Origin: Dongia_B soli
GTDB lineage: Bacteria; Pseudomonadota; Alphaproteobacteria; Dongiales; Dongiaceae
NCBI RefSeq assembly: GCF_034044715.1
Contig: NZ_JAXCLW010000003.1
Location: 372,001-436,000, forward strand
Length of the DNA: 64,000 nucleotides
Reading direction: 5' to 3'
The position numbers and the translations under genes are program-made. Of this stretch, positions 27,267 through 35,100 are shown in pieces. The notes beneath the pieces are model-generated. The model searched no databases. It worked only from the letters and a program-made list of their open reading frames with translations, and was not told the DNA's origin. Position 1 is the first letter of the stretch; the number at the start of each line of letters is the position of its first letter.

Positions 27267-27302
27267 TCACTCCCTGTTTCGATATTGAGTATTCCATTGC
27301 AT

Positions 27303-27324
27303 TGCATCAGGCCCCGTTGATGCA
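27303..27324. other. Inverted repeat between gcvT and gcvH
   Basis: TGCATCA and TGATGCA are perfect 7-bp arms around an 8-base loop, in the 74-bp gap between gcvT and gcvH. No T-run follows on the minus strand, so it is more likely an RNA processing or stability hairpin than a terminator. Confidence 0.4.
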
Positions 27325-27340
27325 GTGAAACACGCTTGCT

Positions 27341-28525
27341 TCAAGCGCGACGATAGCGATGCGGCGCAAAAGGCAGAGCGACAACGCTGGCCGGCAAGGA
27401 TTTGCCGCGAACCAGCAGGTTCAGCCTAGTGCCCGGCGTGACATGGCTCGCTGCGACATAACCCATGGCCACCGGCGCATTGACGCTGGGACCAAAGCCG
27501 CCCGAGGTAATCTCGCCGATCACCTGCCCCGCCTCATCCGCGATTTCGGTATGGGCACGCGCCGGCGCCTTGCCATCCGGCTGAATGCCGACACGCTTGC
27601 GGGCCACACCGTCTTTCCACTGCCGTTGCAACACACCGGAGCCCGGGAAGCCGCCCTGTTCGCGGCGGCGCTTGCTGATTGCCCAGCTGAGGTCGGCTTC
27701 GACCGGCGTCGTCTGCGGCGTGATGTCATTGCCATAGAGACAGAGCCCTGCTTCCAACCGCAGCGAGTCGCGGGCACCAAGACCGATCGGCTTGACCTCG
27801 GATTCCGCCAGAAGCCGTCGCGCGAGATCTGCCGCCGCTGCATTGGATACGGAGATTTCGAATCCATCCTCGCCGGTATAGCCGGACCGGGTAACGAAGC
27901 AATCGATGCCGGCAATGGTCAGCACGCGGGCGGTCATGAATGTCATGGCCGCGCTATCCGGCGCCAGCCGCGCCAGGACCTCGCCCGCAGCAGGACCCTG
28001 CAAGGCGAGCAGCGCGCGATCCGCCAATTCGGTGATCTCGCAGCGGTGATTGAGATTGGCCTGCAGATGCGACAGGTCCTGAGCCTTGCAGGCGGCATTG
28101 ACCACCACGAAGAGATGATCGCCGTGTTTCACATCCTGCAGTCGGCTGACCATCAGGTCATCCAGGATGCCGCCCTGGTTGTCGGTGAAGAAGCTGTAGC
28201 GTTGGCGGCCCGGCTGGAGGCCAAGGAAATCGCTGGGACACAACCGCTCAAGAGCGGCGGCAACCGCATCATGACTTTCGGCGGCCAACCTGATCTGGCC
28301 CATATGGGAGACATCGAATAGACCGGCAGCAGACCGACAATGCAGATGCTCGGCTATGATGCCGGCCGGGTAATTGACCGGCATCTCATAGCCGGCAAAA
28401 GGCACCATCTTGGCGCCGAGTTCCAGGTGCAGGTCGTATAGCGGCGTGCGCTGCAACGCTCCCGCGCTCGATGACGAGCCCGCCGACGATGATGCATCCT
28501 TGGACGCTGTAGCATTGGTGGTCAA
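27341..28525 (-). CDS. gcvT: Aminomethyltransferase (glycine cleavage T protein)
   Basis: Transfers the methylene group from GcvH to tetrahydrofolate, giving 5,10-methylene-THF and ammonia. 394 residues. After a Ser/Ala-rich extension of about 25 residues comes TPLYDLHLELGAKMVPFAGYEMPV, then VSHMGQI, and the C-terminal aminomethyltransferase beta-barrel (GYTGEDGFEI, GLGARDSLRLEAGLCLYG). The start codon is TTG at 28525, strongly supported by GGAGG five bases upstream. First gene after the glycine riboswitch. Confidence 0.95.
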   Translation of the reverse strand: MTTNATASKDASSSAGSSSSAGALQRTPLYDLHLELGAKMVPFAGYEMPVNYPAGIIAEHLHCRSAAGLFDVSHMGQIRLAAESHDAVAAALERLCPSDFLGLQPGRQRYSFFTDNQGGILDDLMVSRLQDVKHGDHLFVVVNAACKAQDLSHLQANLNHRCEITELADRALLALQGPAAGEVLARLAPDSAAMTFMTARVLTIAGIDCFVTRSGYTGEDGFEISVSNAAAADLARRLLAESEVKPIGLGARDSLRLEAGLCLYGNDITPQTTPVEADLSWAISKRRREQGGFPGSGVLQRQWKDGVARKRVGIQPDGKAPARAHTEIADEAGQVIGEITSGGFGPSVNAPVAMGYVAASHVTPGTRLNLLVRGKSLPASVVALPFAPHRYRRA

Positions 28526-28580
28526 GATATCCTCCGACAGAATTCATTGGGGTCGACACAGACGCTTGGCCTGCATCGTT

Positions 28581-28825
28581 CCCCCCTCTGTCCTTGGAAC
28601 CTGAGAGATTGGCCGCTCTCTCAACCGGATCCGGCAGATCGCCCGATCGCATGGCAAAGAGAGCCTGGTTTACTCCGTCGGTGAGGCATCCCAGCCCCGG
28701 GATGCCCGCTTTCCAGAGTGTCGAACCCGCAGCGGTCCTTTTGCCTGAGAGTTTCCGGGGGCGGTTGCTCCTTCGGCGCCGGCCGATGATCACTCTGGTC
28801 ACCGGACGATCTCTCCCAACAGCGG
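28581..28825 (-). ncRNA. Tandem glycine riboswitch (gcvT motif)
   Basis: On the minus strand the leader contains two aptamers in series. The first begins GGGAGAGATC, contains GCCGAAGGAGCAA and ends ACTCTCAGGCAAAAGGACCG. The second contains CACCGACGGAGTAA and ends ATCTCTCAGG, then CAAGGACAGAGGGG. These are the conserved cores of the cooperative glycine riboswitch. It lies directly upstream of gcvT and should switch the operon on when glycine is abundant. About 55 bases remain between aptamer 2 and the gcvT start for an expression platform; I see no obvious T-run terminator, which hints at translational control. Confidence 0.93.
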
Positions 28826-28843
28826 GATTACATGTCGGCTGAG

Positions 28844-28872
28844 AGGATGATCCCCGTCCTATTTTCCGTCAA
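28844..28872 (-). promoter_or_regulatory. Possible promoter of the glycine riboswitch / gcv operon
   Basis: On the minus strand TTGACG (28872-28867) is followed after 17 bases by CATCCT. The -35 match is good and the -10 poor, but transcription would begin just before the first aptamer, which fits. Confidence 0.35.
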
Positions 28873-28953
28873 GCGGCATTTTTCTGACTGGAAACGTCAT
28901 TCAAATGCGCCGCCAAACGACAGACGATCCCTTCAGTCGCCCAAGCCGTGACC

Positions 28954-29517
28954 TCAGCGTGGATTGCGCTTGTTGTATTCGAGCTGCTCTTTGGTGAGAT
29001 CGAGGCCGATATAGATCCGGTAGAAATCGCCGTTTTCCTTCTCCTTAGGGAAGACCTTGATCGGATCGATTTCATCCACCGTGATGTTTTTGACCTTGTC
29101 GCCGCTCAAATCGATATCGGAGTCGAAGACTTCCTTCTTGATCGGCTCACCGCCCGGTCCGGTGATGGCGACGAAATATTTGAAGCTGGCCTTATCACCG
29201 GTAAATTTCGGCCCCCGGGCCGCGATGAACTGTATCTTGATGGCCGTCCGGATATAAGGCGGCTCAGCATTGGCGGAGTATTTGCAGTAGCTCGAGAAGG
29301 TGTCGAGGCCGGCCTCGAAGGAGATATCGGACAGATCGTTCCCGCCGCCACCGAATTTGGTGACATGAGCCAACTCACGCGGCGCCATCACCATGGGACA
29401 GGGTTGGGGCGGGCCCTTCTCCTTGCTGGCACAACCGGTAAGCGCGATGGCCAGCAGGCCGAAGGATGCGAGGTTGCGAAGAACCTTGCTGGGGGAAGTA
29501 CCGGAACAGTCGGTCAT
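28954..29517 (-). CDS. Putative lipoprotein of unknown function
   Basis: 187 residues. An N-terminal hydrophobic stretch ends in the lipobox ALTGC at about residue 28, so a lipid-anchored outer- or inner-membrane protein is expected. The mature domain is beta-rich, with one PCP and one YCKYS cysteine. I recognise no characterised family, although the layout resembles small conserved alphaproteobacterial lipoproteins. The CDGSH gene lies about 50 bp upstream on the same strand. Confidence 0.72.
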   Translation of the reverse strand: MTDCSGTSPSKVLRNLASFGLLAIALTGCASKEKGPPQPCPMVMAPRELAHVTKFGGGGNDLSDISFEAGLDTFSSYCKYSANAEPPYIRTAIKIQFIAARGPKFTGDKASFKYFVAITGPGGEPIKKEVFDSDIDLSGDKVKNITVDEIDPIKVFPKEKENGDFYRIYIGLDLTKEQLEYNKRNPR

Positions 29518-29567
29518 CGACGATCCTTGCTCTTTTTGTGTGACATCATCATGGAGGGGGAAGGTGC

Positions 29568-29807
29568 TTAGAGGCGGCTATGCGTACCGTCGCAAAGCGG
29601 CATCTTGCCGGAATGCTTACAACCGCAGAAGTACACCGATTTGCTTTCGGCGGCATCGTATTTGATCGGCGAGAACTCGCTGCCCTTATGCGAGCCGTCG
29701 CAGAAAGGCTGTTTCTGGCTTCTGCCGCAGGCACACCAGAAATAGGTCTTGCCGGCCGTCACCTCGACCTTATAGGGCGATTTCTGCGCGATCTGCGGTT
29801 CGGCCAT
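29568..29807 (-). CDS. CDGSH iron-sulfur domain protein
   Basis: 79 residues with two CDGSH-type [2Fe-2S] motifs, CACGRSQKQPFCDGSHKG and CGCKHSGKMPLCDGTH, each with the three-Cys one-His ligand set. Two-motif members are usually small soluble redox or cluster-transfer proteins. The function here is unknown. It is upstream of the lipoprotein gene and divergent from ispH. Confidence 0.9.
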   Translation of the reverse strand: MAEPQIAQKSPYKVEVTAGKTYFWCACGRSQKQPFCDGSHKGSEFSPIKYDAAESKSVYFCGCKHSGKMPLCDGTHSRL

Positions 29808-30096
29808 CGACCTTCCCCCGGTTCAGTCCGACCTCCCTGCCGCCGGATTGGCCGGTTACGGGAAGATCTTTTAATGTTCATGCCGACTCTAGAGAAGCGC
29901 CCGCAGATTAACAAGCGAATCGGGTTAATAACCCTGGTCCGGCTCCAAAATCGCCGCCGGCTTCCCATGGGGTATGCTTGGGGACCAGCGCAGACTGCCG
30001 CCGACATGTCTAACCGCGGATCCGATCAGCGGATTTGGCGGTTGCCCGGCGGGTTGAAACTTCTATATTCCAGGAAAGCAAAACCGGGATTTAAGC

Positions 30097-31041
30097 ATGC
30101 AAAAACCCAACCTGACCCTGCTTCTGGCGGCACCGCGCGGCTTTTGTGCCGGCGTCGATCGCGCGATCCAGATCGTCGAAAAAGCCCTGGAGCGGTTCGG
30201 CGCGCCGGTCTATGTCCGCCATGAGATTGTCCACAATCGGCACGTGGTTGAGGAGCTGGAGCGCAAGGGCGCCATTTTCGTCGAAGAGCTGGACGAAATT
30301 CCCGGGCAGTTCCCGGTGGTTTTTTCCGCCCATGGCGTGCCCAAGGCCGTTCCAGCCGAAGCCGAAAAGCGCAACCTGCTATATCTCGACGCCACCTGCC
30401 CATTGGTGAGCAAGGTGCATCGCGAGGCCGAAGGCCATTTCAATATCGGCCGTCACATCATCCTGATCGGCCATGCCGGCCATCCAGAGGTGATCGGCAC
30501 CATCGGCCAGTTGCCGCCCGGCGCGGTGACCTTGGTCGAAACCGTTGCCGATGTCGCCAAGGTCGAACCGCCGCAGATCGAAGAGCTTGCCTATATTACC
30601 CAGACCACGCTCTCGGTCGATGACACGGTCGATATCATCGACGCCTTGCGGCAGCGCTTCCCGGCGATTCACGGGCCACGCAAGGAAGATATCTGCTACG
30701 CCACGACAAACCGGCAGATGGCGGTGAAGGCCATCGCCGGTCGCTGCGATCTCGTCCTGGTGATCGGGGCACCGAATTCCTCCAACTCACGGCGTCTGGT
30801 GGAGGTCGCCCGGGTTGCCGGCTGCACCAATGCACATCTGGTGCAAAAGGCTGCCGAGATCGACTGGAACTGGTTCGAGGGCGTGAAAACGGTCGGCATC
30901 ACCGCAGGCGCCTCGGCGCCGGAAATTCTGGTACAGGATGTGCTGGACGCGATCCGGCTGCGCTACACGATCGAGATGGACGAAATTCCGGTCACCACCG
31001 AAACCATCCATTTCAAATTGCCGCGCGCATTGACCGCGTGA
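30097..31041 (+). CDS. ispH: 4-hydroxy-3-methylbut-2-enyl diphosphate reductase
   Basis: Last step of the MEP pathway, giving IPP and DMAPP with a [4Fe-4S] cluster. 314 residues. The three cluster cysteines are in PRGFCAGVDRA (Cys17), DATCPLVSKVH (about 101) and EDICYATTNRQ (about 200). The motifs HEIVHN, FSAHGV, IGHAGHPEV and the catalytic Glu/Thr region TQTTLS are present. First gene of a plus-strand group ispH-thrB-rnhA, an order found in other alphaproteobacteria. Confidence 0.96.
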   Translation: MQKPNLTLLLAAPRGFCAGVDRAIQIVEKALERFGAPVYVRHEIVHNRHVVEELERKGAIFVEELDEIPGQFPVVFSAHGVPKAVPAEAEKRNLLYLDATCPLVSKVHREAEGHFNIGRHIILIGHAGHPEVIGTIGQLPPGAVTLVETVADVAKVEPPQIEELAYITQTTLSVDDTVDIIDALRQRFPAIHGPRKEDICYATTNRQMAVKAIAGRCDLVLVIGAPNSSNSRRLVEVARVAGCTNAHLVQKAAEIDWNWFEGVKTVGITAGASAPEILVQDVLDAIRLRYTIEMDEIPVTTETIHFKLPRALTA

Positions 31042-31092
31042 GCGGCACCGCAGCCGGCATGACGGCCGCAACAGCATGCTGATGATCAGCCC

Positions 31093-31123
31093 GGCCCGGT
31101 GACAAACACGTTGCCGGGCCTTT
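31093..31123 (+). terminator. Possible terminator or attenuator between ispH and thrB
   Basis: GGCCCGG and CCGGGCC form a 7-bp GC stem around a 14-base loop, followed by TTT. It lies 51 bp after ispH. The short T-run makes it a weak candidate; it may only reduce read-through into thrB. Confidence 0.45.
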
Positions 31124-31153
31124 AAACAGAAACCAGATCGCGTCCAAGATCCC

Positions 31154-32116
31154 ATGGCTGTCTATACAGAAGTGCCGGATGGCGAGTTGAATACGTTCCT
31201 CGCGCAATACGATCTCGGCAATGTCGTCGCCTGCAAGGGCATTGCCGAAGGCGTCGAGAACAGCAACTATCTGCTGCGCACGACGCTCGGTACCTACATC
31301 CTGACCCTCTATGAAAAACGCGTCGCGCGCGAGGACCTGCCGTTCTTCCTGGGACTGATGGAACATCTGGCGGCTAAAGGGTTGAGTTGCCCCACGCCGA
31401 TTCACGCCCGCGACGGACAGACCCTGCATGAGCTTTGCGGCAGGCCCGCGGTGATCGTCAGCTTTCTCGAAGGGATGTGGCCGCGTCGGCCGACCGAGCG
31501 CCATTGCCAGCAATTGGGCGCCGCGCTTGCTGATCTGCATCTGAAGGGCCGCGACTTCACCCTAAGCCGCGCTAATGCCTTGTCACTTGCCGGTTGGCAG
31601 AAGCTGGTCGAGGCAACGAAAGATCGCGCGGACGAGGTCGAGCCGGGTCTTGGCAAGGTCATCGTCGACGAACTGGCCTTCCTCAACGCGCATTGGCCGA
31701 AGGATCTGGAGATCGGCGTGATTCATGCCGATCTCTTTCCGGACAATGTCTTCTTCCTCAACGATCGCCTGTCGGGGTTGATCGACTTCTATTTCGCCTG
31801 CACCGATTTCCTGGCCTATGACCTCGCCGTCTGTCTCAATGCCTGGTGCTTCGAGCCGGATCACAGCTTCAACATCACCAAGGCACGGTTGATGGTGCAG
31901 GCCTATCAGTCGGTCCGCCCCGTGCCCTCGGTTGAAACGGCGGCCTTGCCGCTTCTCTGCCGTGGCAGCGCCTTGCGCTTTCTTCTCACCCGTCTTTACG
32001 ACTGGCTGAACCACCCGCCCGGCGCTTTCGTGAAGCCGAAGGATCCGCGCGAATATCTGCGCAAGCTTCGTTTCCATCAGGGCGCCGCTTCGGCCGGCGC
32101 CTATGGTATCGGCTGA
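31154..32116 (+). CDS. thrB: Homoserine kinase (ThrB, APH-fold type II)
   Basis: Phosphorylates homoserine for threonine synthesis. 320 residues of the aminoglycoside-phosphotransferase-like fold, not the GHMP type: a nucleotide-binding N-lobe (ENSNYLLRTTLGTYILTLYEKR), the catalytic HADLFPDNVFF, and metal-binding LIDFYFACTDF. The downstream enzyme of the pathway, threonine synthase, is at 39.9 kb at the end of the cox transcript. It lies 9 bp before rnhA. Confidence 0.94.
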   Translation: MAVYTEVPDGELNTFLAQYDLGNVVACKGIAEGVENSNYLLRTTLGTYILTLYEKRVAREDLPFFLGLMEHLAAKGLSCPTPIHARDGQTLHELCGRPAVIVSFLEGMWPRRPTERHCQQLGAALADLHLKGRDFTLSRANALSLAGWQKLVEATKDRADEVEPGLGKVIVDELAFLNAHWPKDLEIGVIHADLFPDNVFFLNDRLSGLIDFYFACTDFLAYDLAVCLNAWCFEPDHSFNITKARLMVQAYQSVRPVPSVETAALPLLCRGSALRFLLTRLYDWLNHPPGAFVKPKDPREYLRKLRFHQGAASAGAYGIG

Positions 32117-32125
32117 GCGGTACCC

Positions 32126-32614
32126 ATGACTGCATCTTCCGAGACCACGTCTCCCACCGAGACCGTCAAGGTCGTCGAGATATTCACCGATGGCGCCTGC
32201 AGCGGCAATCCCGGCCCCGGCGGCTGGGGTGCGATCCTGCGCTATGGCGCGGTCGAAAAGGAGCTATCCGGCGGTGAAAGTCCGACCACGAACAACCGCA
32301 TGGAAATGATGGCCGCGATCATCGCCCTGGAAACGCTGAAGCGTCCAAGCCAGGTGGCCCTCTACACCGACAGCCAATATCTCATGAAGGGCGTCACCGA
32401 ATGGATGCCCGGCTGGAAACGCAACGGCTGGCGCACCTCGGATAAGAAGCCGGTGAAGAATTCGGATCTCTGGCAGCGTCTCGACCATGCCATCAAGCCG
32501 CACCGGGTTTCCTGGCATTGGGTGAAAGGCCATGCTGGCCACCCCGAAAACGAGCGCGCCGATCTTCTCGCCCGCGAAGCCATTCAGTCATTGAAAACCC
32601 AGGACATCATGTAA
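32126..32614 (+). CDS. rnhA: Ribonuclease HI
   Basis: Degrades the RNA strand of RNA-DNA hybrids. 162 residues with all catalytic acids visible: Asp in IFTDGACSGNPGPGGWG, Glu in NNRMEMMA, Asp in LYTDSQYLM and Asp in NERADLLAR. Normal length. It ends 21 bp before the end of convergent recQ. Confidence 0.96.
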   Translation: MTASSETTSPTETVKVVEIFTDGACSGNPGPGGWGAILRYGAVEKELSGGESPTTNNRMEMMAAIIALETLKRPSQVALYTDSQYLMKGVTEWMPGWKRNGWRTSDKKPVKNSDLWQRLDHAIKPHRVSWHWVKGHAGHPENERADLLAREAIQSLKTQDIM

Positions 32615-32635
32615 ACAGCGGACATGCTGTGGGCA

Positions 32636-34468
32636 TCACACGAAGTCCGACAGCACTTCCAGGAAGTCGTCGCCGTAACGCGCCAATTTACGTTCGCCGA
32701 TTCCGGGAATCTCCAAAAACTCATCAAGGGTCTGCGGCTTACGATGGGCGATTTCGATCAGGGTATTGTCGTGAAAAATCACGTAAGGCGGCACGTTCTG
32801 CGCTGCTGCCAGATCGCGCCGCCGCGCCCGTAAGGCCTCCCAGAGTTTCGCATCGACCCCGCCCGGGCCGAGCTGTGCCGTAAAGCTGCGCCGGCCACGT
32901 TTGCCGCCGCCCAGCTTCACCGTCGCCTTGCGCAGATTGAGCCGCTCTTCGCCTTTGAGCAGCGGACGCGCCGTCTCGCTCACGGCCAGCGTGTTGAAGC
33001 CATCGCCGTCCACCGTGAAATAACCCAATGACACCAGTTGCCGCGCCAGCGACTTCCAATCGGCGACGGCGAGGTCACCGCCGATGCCGAAGGTCGAGAG
33101 CTTGTCATGCCCGTATTGCGTCACCTTTTCCGTCGTCTCGCCGCGCAAGACATCGATCAGGTGAGTGACGCCGAAGCGCTGGCCGGTACGCCAAGCGGCC
33201 GATAGAAGCTTCTGCGCCGCTACCGTCGCATCCCAGGTCTCGCCGGGATCAAGACAGATGTCGCAATTGCCGCAGCGCCCCGCGGTCTCGCCGAAATAGG
33301 TGAGCAATGCCTGGCGCCGGCATTGCGTCGATTCACAGAAGCCCAGCAAGGCATCCAGCTTGCGGCGCTCGACCCGCTTGCGCTCCTCGGATGCAGCCGA
33401 TTCGGCAATGCGTTTGCGCAGCATGACCACATCGGCGAGACCGAATGCCAGCCAGGCCTCGGCCGGTGCGCCGTCACGGCCTGCGCGCCCGGTTTCCTGG
33501 TAATAAGCTTCAATACTCGCAGGCAGGTCGAGATGCGCGACGAACCGCACATCGGGCTTGTCGATCCCCATGCCGAAGGCGACCGTCGCCACCATGACCA
33601 CAGCCTCCTCGCGCAGGAAGCGCTGTTGATTGAGGCGGCGCAGCTCGGCGCTCATGCCCGCATGATATGGCAAGGCGGAGATTCCCCGCTGACACAGCCA
33701 TTCTGCGACCTCTTCGACCTTCTTCCGCGACTGGCAATAGACAATACCGGCATTGCCGGCCTGTTCCTGTTGCAGGATCTCCAGCAGCTGCCGCTTGCCG
33801 TCGGTCTTTTCCACTACACGGTAGCGGATATTCGGCCGATCGAAGCTGGCGAGGTAGATTTCCGCATTTTCCAAGGCCAGGCGATGACGTATCTCCGCCT
33901 GGGTTTCGCGGTCGGCCGTCGCCGTCAGGGCGATACGCGGCACATCGGGGAATTGCTGATGCAACACCGAAAGCTGGATATATTCCGGCCGGAAATCATG
34001 CCCCCATTGCGACACGCAATGCGCCTCGTCAATGGCGAAAAGCGCGATCTTCAGATCGCGCAACAGGTCGAGGAAACGCGGCGTCAGTAGACGTTCGGGC
34101 GCGACATAAAGCAGCTTCAGCGCATCGCGGCGCAGTTGGCGTTCGATGTCGCGCAGCTCGTCCAGGGTCAGGCTCGAATTCAGGAAGGCAGCTGCAACGC
34201 CCATTTGCTGCAAGGCCGCCACCTGATCCTGCATCAAGGCAATCAGCGGCGAGACGACGATACCGACGCCATCACGCAGCAAGGCCGGAATTTGATAGCA
34301 GACGGATTTGCCGCCGCCCGTCGGCATCAGCACCAGAGCATCGCCGCCTTCGACAACATGCTCGATGATCGCGGCCTGCTGGCCGCGAAATGCCTGGTGC
34401 CCATAGATCCTGTGCAATAGATCGAGGGCACGTTGCGCTGTATCCGGCTGATCGAACATTTTATCCAT
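32636..34468 (-). CDS. recQ: ATP-dependent DNA helicase RecQ
   Basis: 3'-5' helicase in recombinational repair. About 610 residues: helicase core with Walker A MPTGGGKSVCYQ, DEAH box in IDEAHCVSQWGHDFRPEY (with the aromatic-rich loop), motif VI QETGRAGRDG; an RQC region with zinc cysteines (CESTQCRRQ and CGNCDIC); and a C-terminal HRDC domain ending in DEFLEIPGIGERKLARYGDDFL. ATG at 34468 is preferred to the upstream TTG at 34480. Confidence 0.96.
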   Translation of the reverse strand: MDKMFDQPDTAQRALDLLHRIYGHQAFRGQQAAIIEHVVEGGDALVLMPTGGGKSVCYQIPALLRDGVGIVVSPLIALMQDQVAALQQMGVAAAFLNSSLTLDELRDIERQLRRDALKLLYVAPERLLTPRFLDLLRDLKIALFAIDEAHCVSQWGHDFRPEYIQLSVLHQQFPDVPRIALTATADRETQAEIRHRLALENAEIYLASFDRPNIRYRVVEKTDGKRQLLEILQQEQAGNAGIVYCQSRKKVEEVAEWLCQRGISALPYHAGMSAELRRLNQQRFLREEAVVMVATVAFGMGIDKPDVRFVAHLDLPASIEAYYQETGRAGRDGAPAEAWLAFGLADVVMLRKRIAESAASEERKRVERRKLDALLGFCESTQCRRQALLTYFGETAGRCGNCDICLDPGETWDATVAAQKLLSAAWRTGQRFGVTHLIDVLRGETTEKVTQYGHDKLSTFGIGGDLAVADWKSLARQLVSLGYFTVDGDGFNTLAVSETARPLLKGEERLNLRKATVKLGGGKRGRRSFTAQLGPGGVDAKLWEALRARRRDLAAAQNVPPYVIFHDNTLIEIAHRKPQTLDEFLEIPGIGERKLARYGDDFLEVLSDFV

Positions 34469-34527
34469 CGATGGAATCAAAATGGGGCGGCAGCCAGGCT
34501 ACCGCCCCATCGCGGAATACAGCGATC

Positions 34528-35010
34528 TTAGAGCGCCTTCAATAAGGCTTCGGCACTGGAGACCTCGAAAGCGCCCGGCGCTTCGACATGCAAGGCCTTC
34601 ACCTCGCCATCCTGCACCACCATGGCGTAACGGCAGGCGCGCAAACCCATGCCATAAGCCGTGCCATCCATCGTCAGGCCAACCGCCTTGGAAAAATCCG
34701 CATTACCATCGGCCAGCATCAGCACCTTGTCTTCCGCATTCTGCTGCTTGCCCCAGGCATCCATGACAAAAGCATCATTGACCGACAGGCAGGCGACGGT
34801 ATCGATACCCTTTTCCCGAATGGCGCTCGCATGGGTCACGTAGCCCGGAAGATGCTTTGCCGAGCAGGTCGGCGTGAAGGCACCCGGCAGCGCAAAAAGC
34901 ACGACCTTTTTCCCCTTGAAAAGGTCATCGGTACTGACCGTCTGCATGCCGTCCTTGTCTATGTATTTCAGCGTGACATTGGGGATGCGATCGCCAACCT
35001 TGATGCTCAT
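34528..35010 (-). CDS. Peroxiredoxin (Prx5/AhpE-like redoxin)
   Basis: Reduces hydrogen peroxide and organic peroxides in the cytoplasm. 160 residues; the peroxidatic cysteine is Cys49 in LPGAFTPTCSAKHLPGYV, the signature of the Prx5 subfamily. It starts with an AAGAAAGGA ribosome site. It lies 60 bp upstream of recQ's start on the same strand. Confidence 0.94.
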   Translation of the reverse strand: MSIKVGDRIPNVTLKYIDKDGMQTVSTDDLFKGKKVVLFALPGAFTPTCSAKHLPGYVTHASAIREKGIDTVACLSVNDAFVMDAWGKQQNAEDKVLMLADGNADFSKAVGLTMDGTAYGMGLRACRYAMVVQDGEVKALHVEAPGAFEVSSAEALLKAL

Positions 35011-35100
35011 AACATGGTCCTTTCTTAACCTTGTCGCGATGCCGCCAAGATAGGCAAGCCGGCGATCAAAGCCAAGTCTGCTGACACCTACGGTTGATGG

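Noticed and set aside
28581..28825. Open frames across the riboswitch region (for example 28386-28802 minus)
   Set aside because: The sequence is explained by the two glycine aptamers; the frames have no ribosome site and no family match.
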